Shown: in pieces, positions 1 to 9,115 of the stretch
Layout of the letters: each line of letters opens with the position of its first letter
Position numbering within the stretch: position 1 is the first letter of the stretch
Origin: Olavius algarvensis associated proteobacterium Delta 3
GTDB taxonomy: Bacteria; Desulfobacterota; Desulfobacteria; Desulfobacterales; CAFBRK01
Direction: 5' to 3'
Assembly: GCA_903231505.1 (NCBI GenBank)
Contig: CAFBRK010000056.1
Span: 1 to 64,000, forward strand
DNA: 64,000 bases
Position numbers and translations under genes: made by a program
Notes under the pieces: generated by a model
Databases searched by the model: none
What the model was told of the DNA's origin: nothing
What the model saw: the letters and a program-made list of their open reading frames with translations, nothing else

Positions 1-102
1 GCCCCATCATAATCGGTTACCTCAGTGCTCGAGTGGTTTATGAACACCTAGCAACTAAAACCATGCGATTCAATGGCTATTTGGGCAACAGCCCGGCAAC
101 TT

Positions 103-852
103 CTAATCCGTTCCCGGATACGTAATTTCAGTTTGTATCAAATGAGACTGGTTCTTTATGGCGATGAGAGAATCTTCGACTTTGGAGACATCCTTGTACA
201 TTTCGTTAAAGGCGCGATCCGGGTCCCCGTTGACCAGCGCCTCATAGATACGCTTGTGGTCGTCCACCACGGCCCTGAAAAAACCATCATCCGGCCTTAA
301 CCGTTCTTTGGTCTCCTGCAACAGGTCCTCGACAAAGGCCAGGATGAATATCAGGACGGGGTTTCCGGTGCACTGGGCGATGACCCGGTGGAAATTCACC
401 AGATTTGCGTTGATCTCTTCATCCGGGGCCTTTGACAGAGCGGCTTCGCACTTCTCGTTAATTTCCTTGAGTTGTTGAAGCCCCTCTTCGGAAATCGTTT
501 CTGCGGCGACCTTGGCCGCATAGGGTTCCAGAATTTTCCGGACTTCCGACAGATGTTCCACAGATACTTTTTTGAAGTGAAAGAAGTTGATCATGCTTTC
601 CTGGGAGACCTTCATGTCCACTTCCTTGACGTAAACTCCCCCCTTGGCCCCTTTCCGGATCTCGATGAGTCCCAGGTACTCCAGTGCCCGTAGCGCCTCC
701 CTCAGGGTCGCTTTGCTGACCCCGAACTGTTCCATCAGTTCATCGGATGACGGGAGCTTCTCACCCGGGACGACGTCGCCTCGTAAAATAGCGCCTCGGA
801 CCTGTTTGATGATGATCTGGGGAGCTTTGCTGCTGGAAATCGACTTGAACAT
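103..852 (-). CDS. FadR/GntR-family transcriptional regulator (FCD domain)
   Basis: This 249-residue protein has an N-terminal winged helix of GntR type (about residues 10-75, with the motif FGVSKATLREALRAL) followed by an all-helical FCD ligand domain with the family's metal/ligand residues (DHKRIYEAL near the end). FadR-type regulators usually bind an organic acid or acyl ligand. The ATG at 852 is chosen because GAGG precedes it at good spacing and the HTH starts shortly after; the longer frame to 921 would run through the AT-rich operator region. It is divergent from the aldehyde dehydrogenase gene, so it probably controls that operon and itself. The ligand is not known; an intermediate of the adjacent glyoxylate/hydroxypyruvate pathway is inferred. 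Confidence 0.9.
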   Translation of the reverse strand: MFKSISSSKAPQIIIKQVRGAILRGDVVPGEKLPSSDELMEQFGVSKATLREALRALEYLGLIEIRKGAKGGVYVKEVDMKVSQESMINFFHFKKVSVEHLSEVRKILEPYAAKVAAETISEEGLQQLKEINEKCEAALSKAPDEEINANLVNFHRVIAQCTGNPVLIFILAFVEDLLQETKERLRPDDGFFRAVVDDHKRIYEALVNGDPDRAFNEMYKDVSKVEDSLIAIKNQSHLIQTEITYPGTD

Positions 853-1007
853 GATCCTCAATAAGATACTAATAATATTGTTTATTTTACGACTATCAGG
901 GCTTGTCCGCATTGTCAACAAATATTATAATATTATAATATTTCTATTGATATAACGGCGCATATCCGATAACAAAAACAAGCTGATATAAAAGAAAGGA
1001 GATCACC
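853..1007. promoter_or_regulatory. Divergent promoter region with perfect AT palindrome
   Basis: The spacer between the divergent regulator and dehydrogenase genes contains a perfect 24-base AT-only palindrome at 920-943, also readable as two and a half copies of TATTATAA. It is followed by TATTGATAT near 945-953. A GGAG ribosome-binding site lies just before the ATG at 1008. A palindrome at the centre of a divergent promoter beside a FadR-family gene is a natural operator candidate, although AT-rich promoter sequence alone could give part of it. Confidence 0.55.
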
Positions 1008-2570
1008 ATGCGCTCGAGCCAAGCGGAAGAACGACTCGATCTGACCGTTCCGAAAAAATTGAAATACTGTGTCGGGGGGAAGTGGCACGAATCGGAAACC
1101 GACACGTACATGGATTGTTACAATCCCTCCACGGGCGAGATCATCGCCCAGGCCCCCCAGTGCACCGCCCAGGAGGTGGAATCTGCCATCATCGCCGCCC
1201 GGGAGGCATTTCCGGCCTGGGCGGACACCCCGGTCACCAGGCGGGTGCAGGTTCTGTACCGGATGAAGGCCCTGGTGGAAAAACACCTGGATGAGCTCAC
1301 CCACCTGCTGGCCCGGGAAGAGGGGAAAAAATGGGACGAAGCCATGGGCGACGTGCTCAAGGTCGTGGAGGTGCTCGAGTTTGCCTGCGGCGCACCCCAC
1401 CTGATGAAGGGCGAGTCGCTGATGGACACCTCAAAGGGATATGATACGACCCTGTACCATCATCCCATCGGCGTGTTTGCCGGCATCGCCCCCTGGAACT
1501 TTCCGGCCATGATTCCACACGGGTGGATGACCCCCATCTGCCTGGCCACCGGGAACACGATGATCCTGAAAGCGGCCAGTTTTGTGCCCCAGAGTTCCCT
1601 GCGCCTCATGGAACTGTGGCAGGATGCCGGGCTGCCCGACGGGGTGCTCAATGTGATCACCGCCGGGCGGCAGGAGGCCGAAATTCTGCTCGAGCATCCG
1701 GACATCAAGGGGGTCTGCTTTGTGGGATCCACCCCGGTGGGACGGCACATTTATACGACGGCGGCCGCCAATGGCAAGCGGGTCCAGGCGTTGTGCGAAG
1801 CCAAGAACCACGCGTTGGTCCTTGGAGACTGTAAACTGGAGCGCACTGCCCAGGGGATCCTGAACGCCTTCTGCGGGTGCGCCGGTGAACGTTGCATGGC
1901 CCTGCCGGTGGTGGTGGTTGAAAACAGCATCGCCGACCAGCTATCCGAGCTGCTGGTGTCCATCGCATCCCAAATGAAGCTGGGGCCCGCGTATGAAAAA
2001 AGCACCGACATGGGACCGGTCGTTAATGCCGGTCATCTGAAATACGTCACCGACTGGATTGAGACGGGCGTGGATGAGGGGGCGACGCTGCTTTTGGACG
2101 GACGAAATCCAACGGTCCCCGGGTATGAAGACGGATTTTACATCGGCCCCACTATATTGGATCATGTGACGGAAGACATGACCGTTGGGCGGGAAGAGGT
2201 TTTCGGACCGGTCCTCTGCATCAAGCGGGTCAACGATTTCGAAGAGGGGCTGGCCATCATGAATGCCAGCCGGTTCGGCAACGGTTCCACCATCTATACC
2301 CAGAACGGCTATTACGCCAGAGAATTCGCCAAACGGACCGACGCGGGCATGGTCGGTGTCAATGTCGGTATTCCGGTGCCGGTGGGCATCTTCGGGTTTA
2401 CCGGGCACAAGCAATCCTTTTTTGGCGATCTCCACGTGATGGGCCGTGACGGATTCACCTTTTTTACCGAAACCAAATGCGTCACCAACACCTGGTTTTC
2501 AGAAAAAGAAGAGGCCGGCAAATCGGTCGACACTTGGGACGGGACCATGGCCTCCATGGCCGACGACTGA
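1008..2570 (+). CDS. mmsA: Methylmalonate-semialdehyde dehydrogenase-type aldehyde dehydrogenase
   Basis: This 520-residue NAD-dependent aldehyde dehydrogenase is of the CoA-acylating MmsA subfamily. It has the PWNFP motif (residues 162-166), the cofactor lysine K188, and EAKNHA in place of the general-base glutamate region of hydrolytic ALDHs. The catalytic Cys296 sits in [10 protein letters not shown]. MmsA enzymes oxidise malonate or methylmalonate semialdehyde to acetyl- or propionyl-CoA and CO2; a related three-carbon semialdehyde fits the island around it. A strong AAAGGAG site precedes the ATG, and the SDR gene follows after 22 bases, so the two form an operon. The sequence does not fix the exact substrate. 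Confidence 0.88.
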   Translation: MRSSQAEERLDLTVPKKLKYCVGGKWHESETDTYMDCYNPSTGEIIAQAPQCTAQEVESAIIAAREAFPAWADTPVTRRVQVLYRMKALVEKHLDELTHLLAREEGKKWDEAMGDVLKVVEVLEFACGAPHLMKGESLMDTSKGYDTTLYHHPIGVFAGIAPWNFPAMIPHGWMTPICLATGNTMILKAASFVPQSSLRLMELWQDAGLPDGVLNVITAGRQEAEILLEHPDIKGVCFVGSTPVGRHIYTTAAANGKRVQALCEAKNHALVLGDCKLERTAQGILNAFCGCAGERCMALPVVVVENSIADQLSELLVSIASQMKLGPAYEKSTDMGPVVNAGHLKYVTDWIETGVDEGATLLLDGRNPTVPGYEDGFYIGPTILDHVTEDMTVGREEVFGPVLCIKRVNDFEEGLAIMNASRFGNGSTIYTQNGYYAREFAKRTDAGMVGVNVGIPVPVGIFGFTGHKQSFFGDLHVMGRDGFTFFTETKCVTNTWFSEKEEAGKSVDTWDGTMASMADD

Positions 2571-2592
2571 CCCGGCAGGAAAGGAGAGGTCC

Positions 2593-3351
2593 ATGAGCAC
2601 CCTTGCAAAGGTGGCCGTTGTAACCGGGGCGGGATCCGGAATCGGCAGGCGCACGGCACTGGCATTTCTCGACGAGGGATTTTCGGTGGCCCTGGCCGGA
2701 CGTCGCAGGGAGCCCCTGGAAAAGACCGCGGCCAAGGCCGGTTCCCGGGCTCTGGTGATCCCAACGGACGTGGCCGATCCGGAGGCCGTGGGCAGCCTGT
2801 TTGCAACGACGAGGGAAACCTTTGGCCGGATCGATATTCTGTTCAATAATGCGGGGATTTTCGGGCCATCCGGACTATTCGAAGACATCCCCTATGAGGA
2901 CTGGAAAGCGGTCCTGGACATCAACGTGACCGGCGCGTTTCTGTGTTCCCGGGAAGCGTTTCGGATGATGAAACGCCAGACCCCCATGGGGGGCCGCATC
3001 ATCAACAACGGCTCCATATCGGCCCATGCGCCGAGACCCAATTCGGCAGCCTACACCACCAGCAAGCACGCCATCACCGGTCTCACCAAAACGATGTCCC
3101 TGGACGGTCGCAAGTACGATATCGCCTGCTGTCAGATCGACATCGGCAACGCCGCCACCGATCTGATTAAAGCGATCCTGGAAAACGGTGCGGGCGCCAC
3201 CCAGGCAAACGGCTCGGTTGCCATGGAGCCGACCCTGGACCTGGATCACGTGGCTCGGGCCATTGTCCAGATGGCGGCGCTCCCCCTGGAGGCCAACATT
3301 CAGTTTATGACCATCATGGCGACGAAAATGCCGTATATCGGCCGCGGCTGA
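2593..3351 (+). CDS. Short-chain dehydrogenase/reductase (SDR)
   Basis: This 252-residue classical SDR has the Rossmann motif TGAGSGIG near its N-terminus, NNAG, the catalytic serine in NNGSISA, and the YTTSK catalytic Tyr-Lys pair. The start at 2593 is set by AAGGAGAGG just upstream and agrees with the usual family N-terminus; a longer in-frame extension overlaps mmsA and is unlikely. Such enzymes interconvert alcohols and ketones or aldehydes with NAD(P). Its position behind mmsA suggests that it makes the aldehyde substrate of MmsA from a hydroxy acid, but this is inference. Confidence 0.9.
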   Translation: MSTLAKVAVVTGAGSGIGRRTALAFLDEGFSVALAGRRREPLEKTAAKAGSRALVIPTDVADPEAVGSLFATTRETFGRIDILFNNAGIFGPSGLFEDIPYEDWKAVLDINVTGAFLCSREAFRMMKRQTPMGGRIINNGSISAHAPRPNSAAYTTSKHAITGLTKTMSLDGRKYDIACCQIDIGNAATDLIKAILENGAGATQANGSVAMEPTLDLDHVARAIVQMAALPLEANIQFMTIMATKMPYIGRG

Positions 3352-3382
3352 TTTTTGGGCAGCATCCTTCGTTGAATTACAC

Positions 3383-3452
3383 CGCAGAGACGCAGAGTGC
3401 GCAGAGGAAAAACGTTTTTACAAGAATCCCTGAGAGGGGGATTCTTGTAAAA
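3383..3452. repeat. GCAGAG short tandem repeat followed by 15-bp perfect hairpin
   Basis: Bases 3383-3407 contain three spaced copies of GCAGAG, resembling an intergenic word repeat found in many proteobacterial genomes. Next to it, 3416-3430 and 3438-3452 form a perfect 15-bp inverted repeat around a 7-base loop. It lies between the convergent SDR and malate synthase genes, so the hairpin may end transcription from both sides. The T run lies in the stem arm rather than after it, so terminator function is uncertain. Confidence 0.5.
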
Positions 3453-3577
3453 GGTTGTCTCAACGGGAAACCGGTTTTTATGAAATCTGGGGAGAAAACA
3501 GTATAGCTCTTCGCCCTCTCAGCGGAATGCTAAATGATAAACGGACTCTGCGTTCTCATGGCCTTTGCGTTGAGACC

Positions 3578-5176
3578 CTAGTCCAGATGGTCATAGGCCT
3601 TCAGCGTCAAAAACTCTTCCAGTTCATCGCCGGCGATTATTTCATCGAACAGCCGGGCCGCCAAGGTGTAATTCCCGCCGGTAAAGCGTTCTTCTCCCAC
3701 AGCGATCTTGATCTTCTCCATTTCTTCCGCCATCAGTTCACGAAACAGCTCGAGGGTGATGTTGCGGCCGTCTTCGAGCACCCCCTTGGGATGATGCACC
3801 CATTGCCAGACCTGGGTCCGTGATATCTCCGCCGTTGCCGCGTCTTCCATAAGATTGTACAGCGGCACACATCCATTGGCACTCAGCCAGGATGCCATGT
3901 ACTGAATGCCGACACTGATGTTGGTGCGAAGTCCGTCCTCGGTGATGGTGCCCTTCGGTAGCCTGAGAAGGTCTTCTGCGGTGATGACAACGTCCTCGCG
4001 GAGTTTGTGCACCTGGTTGGGGGTCGGCATCGCTTTATCGAACTCTTCCAGGGCGATGGACACCAGGCCGGGGTGGGCCACCCAGGTGCCATCATGGCCA
4101 TCGGTGGCCTCCCGGGTCTTATCTTCACGCACTTTACCCAGCGCGGCTTCGTTCCGTTCCGGATCGCTTTTGATGGGAATCTGGGCCGCCATACCACCGA
4201 TGGCATGGGCGCCCCGGCGATGGCAGGTTTGGATCACCAGCAGCGAATACGAGTGCATGCAGTGGCGCGTCATGGTGATCTGAGCCCGGTCCGGGAAAAT
4301 ATAGTCGGGGGCGTTTTTAAACTTTTTAATAAAGCTGAATATGTAGTCCCAGCGGCCGCAGTTGAGACCGGCCATGTGATCACGCAGCTCGTACAGGATC
4401 TCGTCGATCTCGAACGCCGCCAGGATGGTTTCGATCAGCACCGTAGCTTTGATGGTGCCCACGGGAATGCCGAGTGCTTCCTGGGCCCGAACGAAGATAT
4501 CGTTCCATAGACGGGCCTCCAGATGGCTTTCCATCTTGGGAAGATAAAAGTAGGGTCCGGTACCTTTTTCAATCAAGGTTTTCGCATTGTGAAAGAAGTA
4601 CAGGCCAAAATCGAAAATACTTGCAGACATCGGCTGCCCGTCGACAAGGACGTGTTTTTCGACCAGATGCCAGCCGCGGGGGCGGACGATGAGGGTGGCG
4701 ATCTTGTCGCCCAAACGATACTGTTTGCCGGCCGGATTGACAAATTCGATGGACCCCTTAACAGCATCGACGAGATTGATCTGACCTTCGATGGTGGCCT
4801 CCCAGGTCGGTGAATGGGAATCTTCAAAATCCGCCATAAAGGTCGAGGCGCCTGAATTGAGCGCATTGATGACCATTTTGCGATCCACCGGTCCGGTAAT
4901 CTCCACCCGTCGATCCTGGAGGTCCACGGGAACCGGGGCGACGTTCCAATCGCCCTCACGGATATGTTTGGTTTCGGGCAGAAAATCCGGGAACTTGCCG
5001 CTGTCGATTTCTTTTTGAACCGTCTTGCGCCGCTCCAGAAGCTCTCTTCGCCGGGGGTCGAATTCTCTTGCCAATGCCCCGACGAACTGAAGCGCCTCGG
5101 GAGTCAGAATCTGTTTGAATTCATCAGAAACGGGCCCGAAAACTTCGATGCCGTCGACCTTCAATGGTGCTTCCAT
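3578..5176 (-). CDS. aceB: Malate synthase A
   Basis: This 532-residue protein condenses glyoxylate with acetyl-CoA to give malate and CoA. It has the family signature DHMAGLNCGRWDYIFSF, the glyoxylate/Mg site region (MADFEDSHSPTW), FYLPKMES, and the catalytic aspartate region LMEDAATAEISR; its length is that of isoform A. GGGAGG precedes the ATG. No isocitrate lyase is present in the window, so glyoxylate probably comes from another source, such as the transaminase or the imported substrate of this island. It is the last minus-strand gene of the island. Confidence 0.96.
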   Translation of the reverse strand: MEAPLKVDGIEVFGPVSDEFKQILTPEALQFVGALAREFDPRRRELLERRKTVQKEIDSGKFPDFLPETKHIREGDWNVAPVPVDLQDRRVEITGPVDRKMVINALNSGASTFMADFEDSHSPTWEATIEGQINLVDAVKGSIEFVNPAGKQYRLGDKIATLIVRPRGWHLVEKHVLVDGQPMSASIFDFGLYFFHNAKTLIEKGTGPYFYLPKMESHLEARLWNDIFVRAQEALGIPVGTIKATVLIETILAAFEIDEILYELRDHMAGLNCGRWDYIFSFIKKFKNAPDYIFPDRAQITMTRHCMHSYSLLVIQTCHRRGAHAIGGMAAQIPIKSDPERNEAALGKVREDKTREATDGHDGTWVAHPGLVSIALEEFDKAMPTPNQVHKLREDVVITAEDLLRLPKGTITEDGLRTNISVGIQYMASWLSANGCVPLYNLMEDAATAEISRTQVWQWVHHPKGVLEDGRNITLELFRELMAEEMEKIKIAVGEERFTGGNYTLAARLFDEIIAGDELEEFLTLKAYDHLD

Positions 5177-5542
5177 AATTGCCCTCCCTCCCCTTGGATT
5201 GGAATTTGGTCTGCAGGTGGAGCAGGTGAAAATTGTACGGGGTTATATTCAGAGTAAGTGTGAATGCAGTCTCGATTGGTATACGCCGGATTTGATGTAA
5301 CATGGATTCTCCAGGACAACAACATTTGCCAGATCTTAAAAACGCATCTGGGGGCCGAAAACTGTGTGGCGGATCGGTGTTGGGCTGGGACGCAAAGGGC
5401 CCTGCGCTACGACCATACGGCCGCGGATGCTCCCCTTTTTCACCGCCCCGCGCGTTGTCCGTCCCGGAGGCGGGCTTGCCCTGAACCCTCATTCACATTT
5501 TTCGGAACGGCACAGGCGATATACCCCGTACGATACTCAGAT
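5177..5542. other. Spacer upstream of malate synthase
   Basis: About 370 bases hold the malate synthase ribosome-binding site and presumably its own promoter. No convincing gene, strong hairpin or family repeat was seen here. Confidence 0.5.
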
Positions 5543-6031
5543 CTATTGTTCTTTAATTCCGGTGTCGGGCCGCACCATGAGAACCGGAACGCGCGATGAA
5601 CTGAGAACCCTTTCGGCGATACTTCCTCTTACCCACCGACTGATACCGGAACGCCCGTGGGTAGCGATAATGATCATGTCCATCGCCTGGCTCTCGATGT
5701 ATTCCGCAAGGCGTTCCGCGACCCTCCCTACCAGCACCTCGCTCCTTAGGTCCACGCCCTCACCTTTAACTCGATGCACGATGCCGTCCAGGTATTCTGC
5801 CGCAGCCGATTTTCGCTGTTCCTCCACTTTTTGTGCGTAGTCGATCATTTTTTCACGACTCGTGCTGCTACTGATAGCGGCTGTATCATCAAATATCACC
5901 GGCGCAGGTTCCACGACCTGCACGAACACAACGGAGTCCGGTCGAAAGCCTTCCAGAAAGCTATGCACATGTGGAAGTACGCGTTCAGCCAAATCGGAAC
6001 CATCCATAGGAACCATAATCCGCTTATACAT
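5543..6031 (-). CDS. Universal stress protein, UspA family
   Basis: This 162-residue single Usp domain begins with the typical strand and PMDGSDLAERVLPH, and ends with the ATP-binding loop of the nucleotide-binding subgroup (HGRSG, nine residues, then GS) and PVLMVRP. Two ATGs are adjacent at 6034 and 6031; the second has better spacing from AAGGAGG. Usp proteins bind ATP and modulate stress or metabolic responses. It lies between the enolase-like gene and malate synthase on the same strand, but gaps of over 250 bases make a tight operon doubtful. Confidence 0.9.
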   Translation of the reverse strand: MYKRIMVPMDGSDLAERVLPHVHSFLEGFRPDSVVFVQVVEPAPVIFDDTAAISSSTSREKMIDYAQKVEEQRKSAAAEYLDGIVHRVKGEGVDLRSEVLVGRVAERLAEYIESQAMDMIIIATHGRSGISRWVRGSIAERVLSSSRVPVLMVRPDTGIKEQ

Positions 6032-6290
6032 CATCCCCTCCTTAATGTTGGTGGTGTTTTTCAGGCCAAGGTTGTTGAGATCGGGATCGGATATCCAGCG
6101 GAAATAGTTACAGGTTCACGGGGGTATGACGATAACGCACGGAGTCGATGCGGCAGGAATTCTCGAATCAACGACTTCGAAGGCCATGGCGGCAACACCG
6201 AACTGCGGTACACAGGCGCGATCGGAACGTGTCGTTGCGGTTCAACACTCCCATTTATTAGGATTCTACGAATAAAGTAGATAAGTTAAG

Positions 6291-7583
6291 CTATTTGTCA
6301 ACCAGGATCCGATCGAAGATACGGCCCCCCTCGAAACGGGCCTTTTCGCCCAACGCACGTCCGATGCGCAAGACCTCGTTCCACTTGGCCATCCGTTCGC
6401 TGCGGGCAAAGGCGCCGACTTTCAGTTGACCCGCATTCGACGCCACCGCCAGATGACTGATGAACGCATCTTCGGTTTCGCCCGATCGTGCGGACACCAC
6501 CGGCAGCCACCCGGCCTCCCGGGTCAGCCGGATCGCCTCCAGGGTTTCGGTAACGGTACCGATCTGATTCAGCTTGATAAGAACGGCGTTGGCGACGCCT
6601 TTTTCTATGCCTGTTTTAATACGGCGAATATTGGTGGTGAACAGGTCGTCCCCGATGAACTGCACCCGGCGGCCCAGAGCCGAGTAAACCCTTTTCCAGC
6701 CGTCCCAGTCGGTATCGGCCATGGGATCTTCCATGGCGACGATCGGGTATTTTTCACACCAGGAAATCATTACGTCGGCAAATTCATCGGAAGTGAAGGT
6801 TTTGTCTTCGAGCCCGAAACGATAGGTTCTGTCGACAGGGTCATACAGATCGCTGGCAGCGATATCCAGGGAGATGGCGACTTCCTTGCCGGGTTGATAC
6901 CCTGCCCGCAAGATGGCTTCCATGAGGATTTCGAACCCGTCTTCGTTGGTCTGGAACTCCGGCCAGTATCCCCCTTCGTCGGCGATTCCGGCAAAATTGC
7001 GACGCTCTTTTAGGATGTCTCCGGCCGCATGGTACACGTTGAAGGTCATTTCCAGGGTGTCCGCATAATTTTCCGCACCCATGGCCACCAGCATGAAATC
7101 CTGGACATCGATGCGCCAGTCGGCATGGGCGCCGCCGCCGATGATCTGGATTTCCGGAAGGGGAAGCAGGCACCCCTTGCCGTTGCCCAGATAGTCAAAC
7201 AACGCTTTGCCCTGGGAGACCGCTGCCGCCCTGGCCGCGGCCATGGATACGCCTAAGATGGCATTGGCGCCGAGCCTTCGTTTGTTTTCAGTGCCGTCCA
7301 GGTCGATCATCCGCCGATCGATCCGCTCCTGGTCATACACATCCTGCCCCTTCAAAAGAGGTGCGATGTCGTTGTGGATGTTGGCCACGGCATGGAACAC
7401 CGACTTGCCGCGAAACCTGGAGCTTCCATCCCGGAGTTCCAGGGCCTCGTACTGCCCGGTGGACGCGCCGGAAGGCACCAGGCCGCTGCCGATCAAGCCA
7501 TTTTCCAGGGTGACCTCTACTTCGACGGTTGGATTTCCCCGGGAGTCGAAAATCTGAAATGCGTCTATGGATTCAATTTTCAT
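6291..7583 (-). CDS. Divergent enolase paralogue
   Basis: This 430-residue protein is an enolase over its full length: SGAST loop at 39-43, DEGG at 202-205, MEDP near 284-287, GDD at 311-313, LIKLNQIG with Lys337, SGETED at 367-372 and K388 in LKVGAFARSER. Several near-invariant positions differ. The usual SHRSGETED reads SARSGETED, so the active-site histidine is Ala365. The usual QEFM reads QDFM (Asp162), and DEGGFAP reads DEGGYWP. Conserved enolases interconvert 2-phosphoglycerate and PEP; this one may do so with altered kinetics or act on a related 2-phospho-hydroxyacid. No Shine-Dalgarno is visible, because a dispersed repeat abuts the start codon. A housekeeping enolase is presumably encoded elsewhere. 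Confidence 0.88.
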   Translation of the reverse strand: MKIESIDAFQIFDSRGNPTVEVEVTLENGLIGSGLVPSGASTGQYEALELRDGSSRFRGKSVFHAVANIHNDIAPLLKGQDVYDQERIDRRMIDLDGTENKRRLGANAILGVSMAAARAAAVSQGKALFDYLGNGKGCLLPLPEIQIIGGGAHADWRIDVQDFMLVAMGAENYADTLEMTFNVYHAAGDILKERRNFAGIADEGGYWPEFQTNEDGFEILMEAILRAGYQPGKEVAISLDIAASDLYDPVDRTYRFGLEDKTFTSDEFADVMISWCEKYPIVAMEDPMADTDWDGWKRVYSALGRRVQFIGDDLFTTNIRRIKTGIEKGVANAVLIKLNQIGTVTETLEAIRLTREAGWLPVVSARSGETEDAFISHLAVASNAGQLKVGAFARSERMAKWNEVLRIGRALGEKARFEGGRIFDRILVDK

Positions 7584-7634
7584 AATAAAATCGTTCCACG
7601 ATTTTATGAAACGCGACGATGTCGCTCATAAGAG
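7584..7634. repeat. Dispersed repeat A, copy 1
   Basis: This 50-base unit begins AATAAAATCG and contains ATGAAACGCGAC followed by GTCGCTCAT. It carries two small inverted repeats, AAATCG with CGATTT and GCGAC with GTCGC. Matching units occur at 26143-26190 and 32979-33026. This copy directly abuts the ATG of the enolase-like gene. Confidence 0.7.
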
Positions 7635-7742
7635 GGAAAGACGAAGATTGCGATAACCCTGTAAACAAAACCAAGGTTTCGGAAATCGGCCGTTCTAAAG
7701 CTGTTGTCATTAATGAGTCCCGGATGAAGCCGAAGAATCCAT

Positions 7743-7816
7743 CGTCATGCCGGACCCCGATCCGGCATCCAGAATCGATTTGCTGCTTACTGGATTCCGG
7801 CCTTCGCCGGAATGAC
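7743..7816. repeat. REP-like double-hairpin repeat
   Basis: Two perfect inverted repeats, TGCCGGA/TCCGGCA at 7748-7767 and ATTCCGGC/GCCGGAAT at 7794-7813, are flanked by CGTCATGCC and GGAATGACA. This is the arrangement of the widespread proteobacterial extragenic element that starts and ends with (T)GTCATTCCGG-like ends. Fragments of the same end sequence appear near 11456, 26503 and 29152. Confidence 0.7.
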
Positions 7817-7910
7817 ATCGGTGTTTCTGAACCATCTGTCGTGTGAACGAATGACATCCAATCGGAACATATTTATGACAACCACTATAACACCCCCACC
7901 GAACCTCCCC

Positions 7911-7996
7911 CCTCAATGGGGAGGCCATTTTTACTTCCTCCCCTGGTGGCCTGTGGTGAGGGGAGTCCAACCAGAGGGATTCAAAGGGAGGGGGGA
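7911..7996 (+). repeat. Dispersed repeat B, copy 1
   Basis: This roughly 85-base stretch holds GTGGCCTGTGGTGAG, then AACCAGAGGGATTCAAAG and GGAGG. The reverse strand at 60278-60360 has a close copy. It lies in the 520-base spacer between the kinase and enolase-like genes; the rest of that spacer (7635-8104) shows no gene apart from the REP-like element. Confidence 0.65.
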
Positions 7997-8104
7997 TAAA
8001 GAGACCTGTCCTTTTTTTTGATTACCGTTCTTAATTTCTATCCTTTTAGCCCCGCCGGGGGGGGTTGCCGCTTCGCTCCAAGACGCAGCGGGAAAATTTC
8101 AAGT

Positions 8105-9115
8105 TCAATCGGTGGTGTGATGCAGTTTAGCCGCTTGGGCATACCAGGCGGAGCTGATGTCGGACAGATTGTCGATACCGCCCAGCAGAGCTCGCTTTGT
8201 AAACCGCCGGACCCATTGTTTTTGTTCTGGGTCCGTCAGGTATTCCACCGGTGACTTGCCGTCGATGCGGGCCAGCAGGATCATCAGGAGCAGCCGGCAT
8301 GTCCGCTGCAGCATCTCCGTGCTCTCAGGGTCCTCCAGATCCCGGGCGGCAAGATAGGACGCCACCGTTTTCCGGGCCATGGTGGCCAGAACGGTCGACG
8401 CCGAAGGGCGGTGGACGGCCTTCAAGTGCAGATGGGTCAACAGAAACGCCAGATCAAATGCCGGATCGCCGTACCAGGCCACTTCACAGTCCAGGATGAC
8501 CATCCGGGACTCTGAAACAAGGATGTTTTTAGGGCTGTAGTCCCCGTGCACCAGGCATTCCCGGGTGGATTCGAGGCGGTTTACCTCTGCTTCGAACATG
8601 GGGGTCAGATCGGGGTGCCGGATGTCGGTGGTGACCAGGTAGGGATCTGAACGCAACTGATGAAAATTGTCGGTGGAGTCGAAACGTTCCCGGGCGCTCC
8701 AATCCCCACGTGACGCACGGTGAATGACCCCTAAGGTATATCCCGCCCCCTCCGCACAGGCCGGCTCATATCGGCCATCGAGCATCAACTGCTTCCAGTT
8801 GGCAAATCCTTCTCCCAAGTGCTCCATGGCAAAATAGCCATCCCCGGCAAATACAACCCGGGGAACCGCCTGGGGAAGGATGGCGCCGACATATTCCAAA
8901 TATTCCAGCTCGAATCGATTTCTGGAAATATCCGCAAACCAATCGTCCCGGACCTTCAGCTTTTCCAGAGCCCGTTTGACGACCCACGTCTCCGAGCCGT
9001 CTTCCACCAGATAAATATCCGAGGACACCCCACCGGACAGGGGTGTCGCCCGTGCATCCGCACTGCGGATATGGCCGTCCCGGCGAAGTTGGTCGAGAAT
9101 GTCGTTGTCACTCAT
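8105..9115 (-). CDS. APH-fold phosphotransferase (small-molecule kinase)
   Basis: This 336-residue kinase is of the aminoglycoside phosphotransferase/choline kinase fold. It has a Gly-rich N-terminal loop (LSGGVSSDIYLV), the ATP lysine in WVVKRAL, the catalytic loop HGDYSPKNIL, and a metal-binding segment (ILDCEVAWYGDPAFDLA). The start at ATG 9115 is preferred; the in-frame extension to 9166 is encoded by low-complexity T/G-rich repeat sequence. Neither start has a good Shine-Dalgarno. In an island that makes glycerate (GarR) and uses 2-phosphoglycerate (enolase-like), glycerate phosphorylation is an attractive guess. Antibiotic modification is unlikely in this setting. Confidence 0.8.
   Translation of the reverse strand: MSDNDILDQLRRDGHIRSADARATPLSGGVSSDIYLVEDGSETWVVKRALEKLKVRDDWFADISRNRFELEYLEYVGAILPQAVPRVVFAGDGYFAMEHLGEGFANWKQLMLDGRYEPACAEGAGYTLGVIHRASRGDWSARERFDSTDNFHQLRSDPYLVTTDIRHPDLTPMFEAEVNRLESTRECLVHGDYSPKNILVSESRMVILDCEVAWYGDPAFDLAFLLTHLHLKAVHRPSASTVLATMARKTVASYLAARDLEDPESTEMLQRTCRLLLMILLARIDGKSPVEYLTDPEQKQWVRRFTKRALLGGIDNLSDISSAWYAQAAKLHHTTD

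Noticed and set aside
8105..9115. Aminoglycoside resistance gene
   Set aside because: The fold is shared, but the metabolic neighbourhood and sequence do not suggest resistance.
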